Of a stretch of DNA of 12,575 bases, positions 1-6,592 are shown in pieces (positions within the stretch are counted from its first letter, which is position 1; the number at the start of each line of letters is the position of its first letter). Source of the stretch: Halovenus sp. (GTDB taxonomy: Archaea > Halobacteriota > Halobacteria > Halobacteriales > Haloarculaceae); NCBI GenBank assembly GCA_028274925.1, contig JAQCNR010000064.1:1-12575 (forward strand), written 5' to 3'. The translations under genes and the position numbers were made by a program. Under the pieces are notes generated by a model. It was not told the origin of the DNA, made no database searches, and saw only the letters and a list, made by a program, of their open reading frames with translations.

Positions 1-439
1 CGACAACATCTACGCTGCTGGCGACATCACACAGTTCTACGACACCCTGCTGGGCGAACAGGCCCAGAACGGTGCATGGGGCTCAGCCAAGGAACAGGGC
101 GCAGTCGCGGCACAGAACATGGTCGCCGACGAGCCCGTAGACTCGTTCCAGTGGGTCTCCTCGTACTCGATTACGCACTTCGAGTTCCCGTTCCTCTCTT
201 TTGGGCACCCGACGCTGGGCGACGAAACGGCCGAGCGAAAGTACTCTGACACCGAATGGCGACGGCTGGCGTTCAAGAACGGACAGCTCATCGGTGGCGT
301 GCTGATTGGTGACCTCTCACAGCAGTCCGCCCTCAAGCGGATTATCCGCAAGCAACTGCAGGTCGCCGACCAGAAAGAGAAACTGCTGGAACCCGAAATC
401 AACGTCGACAAACTCGAAGCACCAGCGCAGGCGGACTAA
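1..439 (+). CDS. FAD/NAD(P)-dependent oxidoreductase, C-terminal part
   Basis: The 5' end lies outside the window; 145 C-terminal residues are visible, read in the frame that begins at base 2. The fragment opens with DNIYAAGDIT, which matches the second FAD-contacting motif (hydrophobics-A-x-GD) of class I pyridine-nucleotide disulfide oxidoreductase-like flavoproteins. The Asp of that motif normally binds the FAD ribityl chain. After it come the usual loop and helix (GSAKEQGAVAAQNM) and a C-terminal dimerisation-type domain with the segments FPFLSFGHPTLGD and IGGVLIGDLSQQ. This order resembles NADH oxidase, rubredoxin-NAD reductase and NirB-type N-terminal flavoproteins. The electron acceptor cannot be told because the NAD domain and any redox cysteines lie outside the window. 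The tail is acidic and cytoplasmic. The stop TAA is followed within about 25 bases by a T7 tract. The family call is firm; the specific substrate is unknown. Confidence 0.85.
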   Translation, partial: DNIYAAGDITQFYDTLLGEQAQNGAWGSAKEQGAVAAQNMVADEPVDSFQWVSSYSITHFEFPFLSFGHPTLGDETAERKYSDTEWRRLAFKNGQLIGGVLIGDLSQQSALKRIIRKQLQVADQKEKLLEPEINVDKLEAPAQAD

Positions 440-460
440 CTTCCTGAAGGGACCGACGGC

Positions 461-470
461 CTTTTTTTAG
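461..470 (+). promoter_or_regulatory. Candidate TATA-like element for the 491 gene
   Basis: CTTTTTTTAG is centred about 26 nt upstream of the ATG at 491, the spacing expected for a leaderless haloarchaeal mRNA. It is not a canonical TATA sequence. It coincides with the probable terminator of the upstream gene, so the assignment is positional only. Confidence 0.35.
462..468 (+). terminator. T7 tract after the oxidoreductase gene
   Basis: Seven consecutive T lie 23 bases after the TAA stop, directly after a short GC-rich stretch (GGGACCGACGGCC) that can form only a weak stem. In archaea a U-rich tract alone is often enough to end transcription, so this is a reasonable terminator for the flavoprotein gene. 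The same tract sits about 25 bases before the next ATG at 491, in the place of a TATA box. Confidence 0.55.
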
Positions 471-490
471 TAGACACCGGAGTGTCAGGT

Positions 491-901
491 ATGGATGGCG
501 GCAATGGCGATATGACGCTTGCGTTCGAGTTGGCCGCGCTGAAAGAATTCCGCGCGCCGGATTCAGTCTTCACAGACGCCCGGCAGTGGACGAACTACGT
601 GGGCGTGATCTCTGAGAAACCGACCTACGTCGTGACCAATTTCACGCGCAAACACCGAATCAGACAGGATTTCTTCTCGGGGCCGCGCAGCCGCGAGGAG
701 AGTCTCGAAAACATCAAAGAGCAGTTCGACAGCGACCGATACGTCTTCGTCGGCACGGAGCAGGCTGACGAGGAACTCGCCGGCAAGACTGGCTGGGAGT
801 ACGTCAACGTCGAAAACGCGGCAGAGGCGGCCAGTTGGCAGCTTGCACCAGACGAACAGCCCGAGCAAATCGAACAGGAGAGCCGCGAAGACTGGCCGTA
901 A
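491..901 (+). CDS. Conserved haloarchaeal protein (DUF7124-like)
   Basis: A 136-residue acidic, soluble protein of unknown function. From memory it matches a haloarchaea-restricted family annotated DUF7124: the start MDGGNGDMTLAFEL, then ARQWTNYVGVISEKPTYVVTNFTRKHRIRQDF, and a low-complexity Glu/Gln-rich tail. I chose the ATG at 491 rather than the in-frame GTG at 482 because the conserved part begins at MDGG and the TATA-like tract sits about 26 nt before it. No transmembrane segment, signal peptide or catalytic motif is visible. The central basic patch (about residues 54-75) followed by alternating strand and helix segments could suggest a nucleotide-related fold, but nothing proves it. The next gene begins one base after the stop, so the two are almost certainly co-transcribed. 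The gene call is firm; the family name is recalled, not searched. Confidence 0.8.
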   Translation: MDGGNGDMTLAFELAALKEFRAPDSVFTDARQWTNYVGVISEKPTYVVTNFTRKHRIRQDFFSGPRSREESLENIKEQFDSDRYVFVGTEQADEELAGKTGWEYVNVENAAEAASWQLAPDEQPEQIEQESREDWP

Positions 902-902
902 G

Positions 903-1436
903 ATGGCGGAACCACGTGTCCCGGGCGGTACCGACGACCACCTCGACTTGCCCTGCGGCGAGACAGTGCACACCCACGACGTAGACTTGGGAATGCGCGA
1001 ACTGGCCTGTAGCTGTGGCGCAACCCACGCCGTCGTGATGGATGTCCACCCGCTGGGCCGGTTCGTGCCAGACTTTCTCGTCGACACGCTCCGGGCAACG
1101 ATTACAACCGACGACGACTACGACGAGTTCAGCACCGCGCACGCGCTCGCAATGGTCCGCGAGGAGCATCCGGAAGATGTGGCGGTTGCGGACTGCTCGG
1201 CCGACGGTGAGGTCGGCTACGGCCTCGTCTGGATTGCTGAGATGGATTCCTACGAACTCCACCGGACTGTCGTGGAACTGCTGGTCGAATTGATGGAACA
1301 CGCAATTAGCCACGCCGAGGACGGCCCGACAACCGCTGAGTTCGAGAAGCAACTCGAAGAGTTCGAGCTCGACGCCTTCGTTGACACCTACCGGAGCGAA
1401 CGGGACTTCGAGGACGAGTACGACTCGGCGGTCTGA
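903..1436 (+). CDS. Conserved haloarchaeal protein (DUF5815-like)
   Basis: A 177-residue acidic protein of unknown function. I start it at the ATG one base after the preceding stop, which suggests translational coupling; no clear Shine-Dalgarno is present. The in-frame extension upstream would overlap the previous gene and is not needed. Near the N-terminus Cys18, Cys36, Cys38 and His42 (LPCGE, then ACSCGATH) could form a small metal site. The middle (residues about 47-95) contains a DVHPLGRFVPDFLVDTLR motif, followed by a strand-rich part with YGLVWIAEMDSYELH, and the C-terminal third is helical and rich in Glu. The whole matches, from memory, the haloarchaeal DUF5815 family. The last nine codons (FEDEYDSAV plus stop) recur about 109 bp downstream, past the putative terminator. 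There is no direct evidence for biochemical function. Confidence 0.82.
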   Translation: MAEPRVPGGTDDHLDLPCGETVHTHDVDLGMRELACSCGATHAVVMDVHPLGRFVPDFLVDTLRATITTDDDYDEFSTAHALAMVREEHPEDVAVADCSADGEVGYGLVWIAEMDSYELHRTVVELLVELMEHAISHAEDGPTTAEFEKQLEEFELDAFVDTYRSERDFEDEYDSAV

Positions 1437-1452
1437 GTCGAGCGAGGACGAG

Positions 1453-1545
1453 ATGTCCCTGTGGGAGTTCCGCGAACAGCGTGAGCGGAACAACGATGGA
1501 CTCGTCCATCGGTTTTTTGAGGACGAGTACGACTCGGCAGTCTGA
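1453..1545 (+). CDS. Possible mini-ORF, 30 aa, ending FEDEYDSAV
   Basis: An ATG at 1453 opens a 30-residue frame starting MSLWEFREQRERNN and ending in FEDEYDSAV, the same C-terminus as the gene just upstream. The hairpin and T6 run of the probable terminator lie inside this frame (encoding DGLVHRFF), so the frame is either not expressed or is a decayed copy of an alternative 3' end. No Shine-Dalgarno or TATA box precedes it. The identical peptide end in frame is the only argument for coding. Confidence 0.25.
   Translation: MSLWEFREQRERNNDGLVHRFFEDEYDSAV
1494..1518 (+). terminator. Hairpin plus T6, intrinsic-type terminator
   Basis: CGATGGA, loop CTCG, TCCATCG forms a perfect 7-bp stem with a four-base loop (1494-1511). 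It is followed after one G by six T (1513-1518). It lies 58 bases beyond the stop of the 491-1436 gene pair and would end that transcript. It also directly abuts the second copy of the 35-bp repeat. Confidence 0.55.
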
Positions 1546-1644
1546 ATCGACCCCCCAAGAGTTTCCTGAGGAGACCAAACCAGCAGACAGAGCGTGTCAG
1601 CTGTCGGGCGACCAGGTATGCCAACCAACCCCATGAGTGCCGTG

Positions 1645-1653
1645 TATTTATAA
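1645..1653 (+). promoter_or_regulatory. TATA box of the zinc-ribbon gene
   Basis: TATTTATAA is centred about 28 nt upstream of the ATG at 1677, so transcription should begin at or next to the start codon (leaderless). This decides the start: an ATG at 1653 in the same frame falls within the TATA box itself and cannot be the start. Confidence 0.7.
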
Positions 1654-1676
1654 TGCGCTGCGGACAACAATGGCCT

Positions 1677-2261
1677 ATGTCAGAAGAGCAGACGCAGTCG
1701 ACCGCGGAGCGAATCAAACAAGAGCGACAGAACGCCGTCCAGCCAGAGCCATTCCTGAAGGCGGCAGGTGCGGTCAAGGACACAGGTGACGAGCAGAAAC
1801 TCGCGTTCACCGACTCCTTCGCAGAGCGGGTCGCCGGTCACATCGAAGACCTACGAACCGAAGCGATTGGTGTTACCGACATCGCACAGTTGTTCGGTGC
1901 TCCGGAGTCGGAAGTCCTGGAGAAAGACCACGACTACACCGCCTGGCGGGCGTACAACACCGTCTACAACTGGCCCTCGGAGGGCGCGCTCGTGTTCGAC
2001 GTTGCGACCGACCGCGCGCTCCGCGAGATTGAGTCCGCCTGGGACGACGTGCCCACGAACCAGCGCTTTATGATTGCCCAGTCTCTTCGGTCGTTCCAGG
2101 ACTGGTGTCTGTTCTGCGATGGGACGATAGATTTCAACAACACGCCGGTGCAGTCCTGCTGTAGCGACAGGCAGGTCATTACGCTGTACTGCGCGGACTG
2201 TGACCGCCGATTCCTCGAGTTCAGGATGGAAGAAGACCAGGGCGTCGACATGAGCAGCTAG
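1677..2261 (+). CDS. Hypothetical protein with C-terminal zinc-ribbon-like Cys cluster
   Basis: A 194-residue, acidic, soluble protein that I do not recognise by name. The N-terminal 60 residues are charged and helical. Residues about 60-100 (IGVTDIAQLFGAPESEVL, then HDYTAWRAYNTVYNWP) could form a small helical, HTH-like domain, but this is tentative. The C-terminus holds six cysteines: Cys144 and Cys147 (WCLFCDG), Cys161 and Cys162, Cys172 and Cys175 (YCADCD). This CxxC...CC...CxxC spacing suggests a zinc ribbon, with one of the adjacent CC pair possibly unused. A DNA- or RNA-binding or regulatory role would fit but is inference. The start is set by the TATA box about 28 nt upstream. The gene is monocistronic and converges with the next gene, whose stop overlaps its own within a CTAG tetramer. 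Confidence 0.82.
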   Translation: MSEEQTQSTAERIKQERQNAVQPEPFLKAAGAVKDTGDEQKLAFTDSFAERVAGHIEDLRTEAIGVTDIAQLFGAPESEVLEKDHDYTAWRAYNTVYNWPSEGALVFDVATDRALREIESAWDDVPTNQRFMIAQSLRSFQDWCLFCDGTIDFNNTPVQSCCSDRQVITLYCADCDRRFLEFRMEEDQGVDMSS

Positions 2262-2794
2262 GAGATGTAGACGGTCGTCTCGTCTGTGAGATTGGCCGCT
2301 TCTGGGTCGGAGACGTTGACTGCGGCCCGGATAGTGTGTTCGCCTCGCTCGGCGTGTTCCCACTCTCGTTTGCTCACCCGAAACATTCCCGACCAGGTGC
2401 GCCGGATCCGGCGGCGCTCGCCGCGGTCGAGTTTGAGTTTGTTCGTCTCTGTCGGCGGTTTCTCTAGAGAGACGTGTGATGCGCTCTGTGCGCCGTCGAC
2501 AGTCCAGGCCCACAGCCGCGGCGAGTTCGTCCGTATCGTGACCGGCATCGGCAGTCTGTTTTTTAGCGTGAGCTGAAACGGGACGTCCTCGCCCTGCCCG
2601 ATGGGTCCGTCCGGGGCTGTCAGGTCGACCGTCACAGCCCACCGCCGGACCCTGTGCGGGAGCAATCTGTCGCTCCAGGCGGACCCGCTGATGGACCGGA
2701 ACGACTGAGGTTTCGTCTCTCGCTGACGCTCTCGGGGTGCGAGTGGCTCCTCGTCGTCGCGTTCGAGGGCGTCCGATTCGTAAATCCGGCGCAT
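2258..2794 (-). CDS. Conserved haloarchaeal beta-sandwich-like protein (DUF7974-like)
   Basis: A 178-residue protein read leftwards. I start it at the ATG giving MRRIYESDALERDDEE, which is the N-terminus I remember for this haloarchaeal family (DUF7974); ten more in-frame codons upstream would run into the promoter. The first about 50 residues are charged and rich in Arg. The rest is strand-rich: VPFQLTLKNRLPMPVTI, then SPRLWAWTVDGA, then a stretch ending HTIRAAVNV. The order (N-x-L-P-x-P-V, W-x-W-x-V, then a Gly-Glu turn and a final strand) recalls the BsuPI/intracellular proteinase inhibitor Ig-like fold, so a protein-binding role is possible but unproven. No signal peptide or membrane segment is seen. 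It faces the convergent zinc-ribbon gene and lies just after the ABC operon, but has its own T-rich promoter region. Confidence 0.78.
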   Translation of the reverse strand: MRRIYESDALERDDEEPLAPRERQRETKPQSFRSISGSAWSDRLLPHRVRRWAVTVDLTAPDGPIGQGEDVPFQLTLKNRLPMPVTIRTNSPRLWAWTVDGAQSASHVSLEKPPTETNKLKLDRGERRRIRRTWSGMFRVSKREWEHAERGEHTIRAAVNVSDPEAANLTDETTVYIS

Positions 2795-2812
2795 TACATG
2801 AGGTAGCGGCTC

Positions 2813-2821
2813 AAAAGTAAA
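2813..2821 (-). promoter_or_regulatory. T-rich TATA-like element before the 2794 gene
   Basis: On the minus strand TTTACTTTT lies about 19-27 nt before the ATG at 2794. It sits in the 43-bp gap between this gene and the dppF stop at 2838. It may serve as a TATA element and, being T-rich, may also terminate the dpp operon transcript. Confidence 0.4.
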
Positions 2822-2837
2822 CAACGTATCGCTTCAG

Positions 2838-4208
2838 TCAGTCGTCGGCCGCGGCGTCGCCAGTCTGGTCGGTGACGACCGGCTGTCCAGTGTTGTACTC
2901 GTCGGTGTACAGCAGACAGGAGACCTGCGTCTCGGCCGTCTGTTCGAGTTCTGGTCGCTGTTTCTCACACGGCGAGACGAAGACCTCATCGAGCTTCTCC
3001 GCAGCCGCCGGTGGCTCTGCCTCAACGAGACGCTCGATGCTGGTCGAAACGGTCTCCTCTGCCGTTGTGTCCGGCAACTGGCTCGGAATCTCGTAGGTGT
3101 CTCGAATCACCCGGTCGACTGCCACCGGGTCTGTCTCGTCGTACTCCTCCTGGAGCTGTCCAGTGCCGCCGAGTGTCACCAGTTCCGTCGTCGACTCCGC
3201 CTGCCGGGCGTAGAGTTTCAGCGTGAGAACCGAGCGGAACGTCTCCTGCTCGATACTCAGATCTTCGGGCGGAATGACCCGGTGACACCGGGTGTGGAAT
3301 CGACAGCCCGACGGCGGGTTGATAGCCGAAGGAACCTCGCCGTCCAGCAGAATCTTGTTGCCTTCCCAGCCCGGGTCCGGCTCCGGAATCACCGACAGCA
3401 ACGCCTCGGTGTAGGGGTGTCGTGGTGCGGTGAACAGTTCGTCGGTGGTGCCGACCTCGGCGATTTCGCCGAGATACATCACCGCGACGCGGTCGGAGAT
3501 ATGCTCGACCACGCTCAGGTCGTGTGCGATGAAGATGTACGAGAGGTCGAACTCTTCCTGCAGGTTCGACAGCAGGTTGAGAATCTGTGCCTGCACGGAG
3601 ACGTCCAGCGCACTGACCGGCTCGTCACAGATGATAACTTCGGGGTCGACTGCGAGCGCACGGGCGATGCCGATTCGCTGGCGCTGGCCGCCGGAGAACT
3701 CGTGAGGGTAGCGGTAGGCGTGGCTGCGGTTCAGCCCGACCGTATCCAGCAGCTCCTCGACGCGCTGGGTCCGTTCCTCACCGGAAGCAATGTTGTGGAT
3801 GTCCAGCGGTTCACCGACAATATCGCCGACGGTCATCCGGGGGTTCAGGCTCGAGAACGGGTCCTGAAAGATATACTGCAGGTCCGTCCGGAGGTCCCGG
3901 AGTCGGGAACTCGACAGTTCGGTCAGGTCGAGTTCGTCGACCGTACCGTCGTCGTTGCGCTGGCGGGACGTGACTGAGCCTTCGGTTGGCTCGATGAGCC
4001 GGAGCAGTGCGCGGCCGAGCGTCGTCTTGCCACAGCCACTCTCGCCGACCACGCCGAGGGTCTCACCCGGTTGCAGTGTCAGGTCGACGCCGTCGACTGC
4101 TTTGACCGTGTTCGAGCGACCAAGCAGCGAATCGACGAAACTGCCACCTGTCTCGTAATACTTCTTCAATCCGTCAACTTCGAGAATCGGCTGTGTGGTC
4201 CTACTCAT
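2838..4208 (-). CDS. dppF: Dipeptide/oligopeptide ABC transporter ATPase, DppF-type
   Basis: The second nucleotide-binding subunit of the importer, 456 residues, cytoplasmic and membrane-associated. Visible motifs are Walker A GESGCGKT (55-62), Q-loop YIFQDPFSSLNPR, signature FSGGQRQRIGIARAL, Walker B VIICDEPVSALD and the H-loop FIAHDLSV. The C-terminal oligopeptide-transporter domain carries Cys302 and Cys308 (CRFHTRC), then Cys414 and Cys431. The gap between the second and third Cys is about 105 residues, where this family usually has about seven, so an acidic helical block is inserted inside a motif known in some DppD subunits to hold an iron-sulfur cluster. The ATG at 4208 is preferred over an in-frame GTG at 4217, because GGTGA lies five bases before it. 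It overlaps the dppD stop by eight bases. It is the last gene of the operon. Confidence 0.95.
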   Translation of the reverse strand: MSRTTQPILEVDGLKKYYETGGSFVDSLLGRSNTVKAVDGVDLTLQPGETLGVVGESGCGKTTLGRALLRLIEPTEGSVTSRQRNDDGTVDELDLTELSSSRLRDLRTDLQYIFQDPFSSLNPRMTVGDIVGEPLDIHNIASGEERTQRVEELLDTVGLNRSHAYRYPHEFSGGQRQRIGIARALAVDPEVIICDEPVSALDVSVQAQILNLLSNLQEEFDLSYIFIAHDLSVVEHISDRVAVMYLGEIAEVGTTDELFTAPRHPYTEALLSVIPEPDPGWEGNKILLDGEVPSAINPPSGCRFHTRCHRVIPPEDLSIEQETFRSVLTLKLYARQAESTTELVTLGGTGQLQEEYDETDPVAVDRVIRDTYEIPSQLPDTTAEETVSTSIERLVEAEPPAAAEKLDEVFVSPCEKQRPELEQTAETQVSCLLYTDEYNTGQPVVTDQTGDAAADD

Positions 4209-5535
4209 TTTGCTCACCTACTGCCGGGTTGTCGACGCTCACGTCGAAGGACAGCCCCTGCGTGAGGTCACCGGTGTATTCGAGACAGCTCACACCGCGT
4301 TTATCCTCCGCTTCTGCCGGTTCGCCGGTCTCAGGTTCGACCAGCATCGGGTCTTTCCTCGTACAGGCTTCCTCGGCGTACGGACACCGAGGGTGGAACG
4401 AACAGCCCGAGGGCACCTCGATGAGGTCCGGCATCGTTCCCGGTATCGTCTTCAGCCTGTCCGCGCCCGTTCCGATACGAGGAATCGAGGCCATCAACCC
4501 AACCGTGTAGGGGTGTTTCGGGTCGTAGAACAGTTCCTCGACCGGTGCTTTCTCGACTGGACGACCCGCGTACATCACGACAACACGGTCGACGAGTTCT
4601 GCGATGACCCCCAAGTCGTGGGTGATGAGTGTAATCGACGTATCGAACTCGTCGCTGAGTGTCTCCAGTTCGCCGAGAATCTTCGCCTCGGTCATCACGT
4701 CGAGTGCGGTGGTCGGCTCGTCTGCAACCAACAGGTCTGGGTCACACGACAGTGCCATCGCAATGATGACACGCTGTTGCATCCCGCCGGAGAACTCGTG
4801 GGGATAATCGCCGTAGCGCGCCTCTGCGTCGGGAATACCAACCTGGTCCAGCAACTCGATAGTTCGCTCCTTGGCCTCTTTGTCGCTGTAATCGAGGTGG
4901 TGTCGAATCGCCTCCGAGATCTGCTCGCCGACGGAGTAGACCGGGTTCAGCGCGGTCTGTGCGTCCTGGAAGATCATCGCAATTCGGTTGCCCCGGATTC
5001 GCTGGATGGCCTTCTCGGGTGCTCGGAGCAGTTCGATGTAGCTCCGGTCGCCGTTTTTGACAATAAAGTCCTGCTCGTCGATGAGGCCGACATCCGAGCC
5101 GTAGCCGCCTTCGAGGACGCGCTGAATGCTGAGCTCGTCGGCTGGCACATCGGTCAGGTCGTCGCCGGCGTACCGGCTATCGCCGGTTATTTCCTCCGCG
5201 GAAGCGCCCTCCTCGTCGAGTGACTCTGCGAGTGTCTCCCAGTCGGTCTCGTTGCGGAGTTCTTCGAGGTCAACGACCTTCTTCGGGAAGTCCTCCTCGA
5301 ACGTCTGGACAGCGTCGTCCTCGTAGAAGCGGATTGCGCCGCTCTCGATCCGTCCGGGGTCTTCGATAAGCCGGAGCAGCGACAGCGCGCTCACGCTCTT
5401 GCCGGCACCGCTCTCACCGACGACGCCGAACTTCTCTCCGCGTTCGATCTGGTAAGAGAGGTCGTCGACTGCCCGCACGACACCGTCGGGGGTGTAGAAT
5501 TTGACGGTCAGGTTGCTGACTTCGAGCAGCGTCAT
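4201..5535 (-). CDS. dppD: Dipeptide/oligopeptide ABC transporter ATPase, DppD-type
   Basis: The first nucleotide-binding subunit, 444 residues. Motifs are Walker A GESGAGKS (40-47), Q-loop AMIFQDAQTALNPV (Q190), signature FSGGMQQRV, Walker B LLVADEPTTALD, and H-loop LITHDLGV. The distance from the Walker A Lys to the Q-loop Gln is 144 residues, against about 50 in ordinary DppD/OppD proteins. Residues about 72-175 therefore contain an extra acidic segment inserted in the ATPase core. The C-terminus has CSFHPRC, then ACTRKDP and VSCLEY (Cys378, 384, 391, 417), the intact four-cysteine motif of this family. In mycobacterial DppD this motif holds a 4Fe-4S cluster; here that is inference. The start ATG overlaps the dppC stop by four bases (ATGA), which indicates coupled translation. 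The partners are DppF and the DppBC channel. Confidence 0.95.
   Translation of the reverse strand: MTLLEVSNLTVKFYTPDGVVRAVDDLSYQIERGEKFGVVGESGAGKSVSALSLLRLIEDPGRIESGAIRFYEDDAVQTFEEDFPKKVVDLEELRNETDWETLAESLDEEGASAEEITGDSRYAGDDLTDVPADELSIQRVLEGGYGSDVGLIDEQDFIVKNGDRSYIELLRAPEKAIQRIRGNRIAMIFQDAQTALNPVYSVGEQISEAIRHHLDYSDKEAKERTIELLDQVGIPDAEARYGDYPHEFSGGMQQRVIIAMALSCDPDLLVADEPTTALDVMTEAKILGELETLSDEFDTSITLITHDLGVIAELVDRVVVMYAGRPVEKAPVEELFYDPKHPYTVGLMASIPRIGTGADRLKTIPGTMPDLIEVPSGCSFHPRCPYAEEACTRKDPMLVEPETGEPAEAEDKRGVSCLEYTGDLTQGLSFDVSVDNPAVGEQNE
4214..4218 (-). promoter_or_regulatory. Ribosome binding site deciding the dppF start
   Basis: GGTGA on the minus strand stands five bases before the ATG at 4208 and lies within the end of dppD. 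It supports internal, coupled translation of dppF and favours 4208 over the GTG at 4217, which would overlap the site. Confidence 0.55.
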
Positions 5536-6590
5536 CCGCCACCACCTGCGGCGTCGATTCCTTCGCCACCCTGTGCGTCCAAGGCGTCGTTGATAGCATC
5601 ACCGATCATATTCATTGCCATCACGAACAGGAACAGCATCAGTCCCGGGAAGACCGTGACCCACCAACGGACCCAGCCTCGGGCGCTGAGGACCGTTCCC
5701 TGTTCTGCGTTGATCATCGTTCCCCACTCGGGCGTACCGGGTGGGAAGCCGAGTCCGAGGAAACCGAGTGCCGCGACACCGATGACGACAGTCCCGATTG
5801 AGAGCGTCGCCTGCACGATAACCGGTGCAATCGAGTTCGGGACGACGTGGCGAAACAGCACCCGACGGTCCCGGGCACCCAGTGCCTTCGCTGCGAGCAC
5901 GTACTCGTTTTGCTTGACTTTCAGAATCTCACCACGGATGAGACGGGCGTAGCCTGCCCAGCCAGTCGCGGTAAACGCGAGTACCAGCGGCCAGTAGCCC
6001 TTGCCCAGCAGCGCCAGGATCACAATCGCCAGCACGAGTCCGGGGAAGGCGAAGATCATGTCGACGAAACGCATGAGAACGCCGTCGACTTTGCCGCCGA
6101 AGTAGCCTGAGATACCGCCGTAAATCACGCCGAACGTGCCGGAGATGGCCGTCACAATAAGGCCAATCGTCACGCTGTAGCGCGTGCCCGCCATGACCCG
6201 CGAGAAGACGTCACGACCGAGTGTGTCGGTCCCGAATGGGTAATCCAGCAGCGACCCCTCCGACCAGGGGAGGAAACTCGGGTCGGCGTAGTTTTCGGTC
6301 GTTCCGGCCACGAACTGCTGACCCGGGTCGTACGGCGTAATCGAGATGGGCTGGATGGTGACCCCGAACGCCTTGATTGGCTGGGAGAATATCGCCAGCA
6401 ACAGCATCACGAACACGACAGTGCCGCCGATGAGCGCCAGCCGGTCCCGTCTGATTTCACGAGCGACCCGTCGCCACCTGCTCTCGAGGTTAGTGTCTTT
6501 ATCTTCACTCCAGTCGGACAGCTCCTCTCGCTGTTCGACTACATCCGCGTCGAATCCGTCGATTGTAATTCGTCCTCGTTTCGTTGACAT
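5532..6590 (-). CDS. dppC: Dipeptide/oligopeptide ABC transporter permease, DppC-type
   Basis: A 352-residue inner permease subunit. It has a cytoplasmic, charged N-terminus of about 50 residues, TM1 at about 51-69, and then a long extracytoplasmic segment leading to the DppC motif YPFGTDTLGRDVFSR (117-131). About five further membrane segments follow. The cytoplasmic EAA loop that docks onto the ATPases is at about 221-251 (QNEYVLAAKALGARDRR and after). A conserved LGFLGLGFPPGTPEWG stretch lies at 275-290. The C-terminus ends in a Gly-rich tail after ALDAQ. It starts two bases after the dppB stop and overlaps dppD by four bases. It pairs with DppB to form the translocation path. Confidence 0.95.
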   Translation of the reverse strand: MSTKRGRITIDGFDADVVEQREELSDWSEDKDTNLESRWRRVAREIRRDRLALIGGTVVFVMLLLAIFSQPIKAFGVTIQPISITPYDPGQQFVAGTTENYADPSFLPWSEGSLLDYPFGTDTLGRDVFSRVMAGTRYSVTIGLIVTAISGTFGVIYGGISGYFGGKVDGVLMRFVDMIFAFPGLVLAIVILALLGKGYWPLVLAFTATGWAGYARLIRGEILKVKQNEYVLAAKALGARDRRVLFRHVVPNSIAPVIVQATLSIGTVVIGVAALGFLGLGFPPGTPEWGTMINAEQGTVLSARGWVRWWVTVFPGLMLFLFVMAMNMIGDAINDALDAQGGEGIDAAGGGG

Positions 6591-6592
6591 AG

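Larger units (their letters stand above)
1407..1550 (+). repeat. Direct repeat of the DUF5815-like gene 3' end
   Basis: Bases 1407-1441 and 1516-1550 are two 35-bp direct copies with three differences, all of them C/T or G/A transitions. The first copy encodes the last residues of the 903-1436 gene (FEDEYDSAV, stop) and a few bases beyond. The second copy encodes the same nonapeptide and stop in a different frame relative to the gene. The offset is 109 bp. The sequence between the copies has no close counterpart upstream in the gene. This looks like a partial local duplication. Confidence 0.8.

Noticed and set aside
804..1670. 288-codon minus-strand frame across the DUF5815-like gene
   Set aside because: The plus-strand frame has the conserved haloarchaeal sequence and acidic bias; the minus frame has neither promoter nor motifs.
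4195..5223. Open frame of 342 codons on the plus strand across dppD
   Set aside because: It is antisense to an unmistakable ABC ATPase. The composition is basic and Cys/His-rich, unlike the acidic neighbours.
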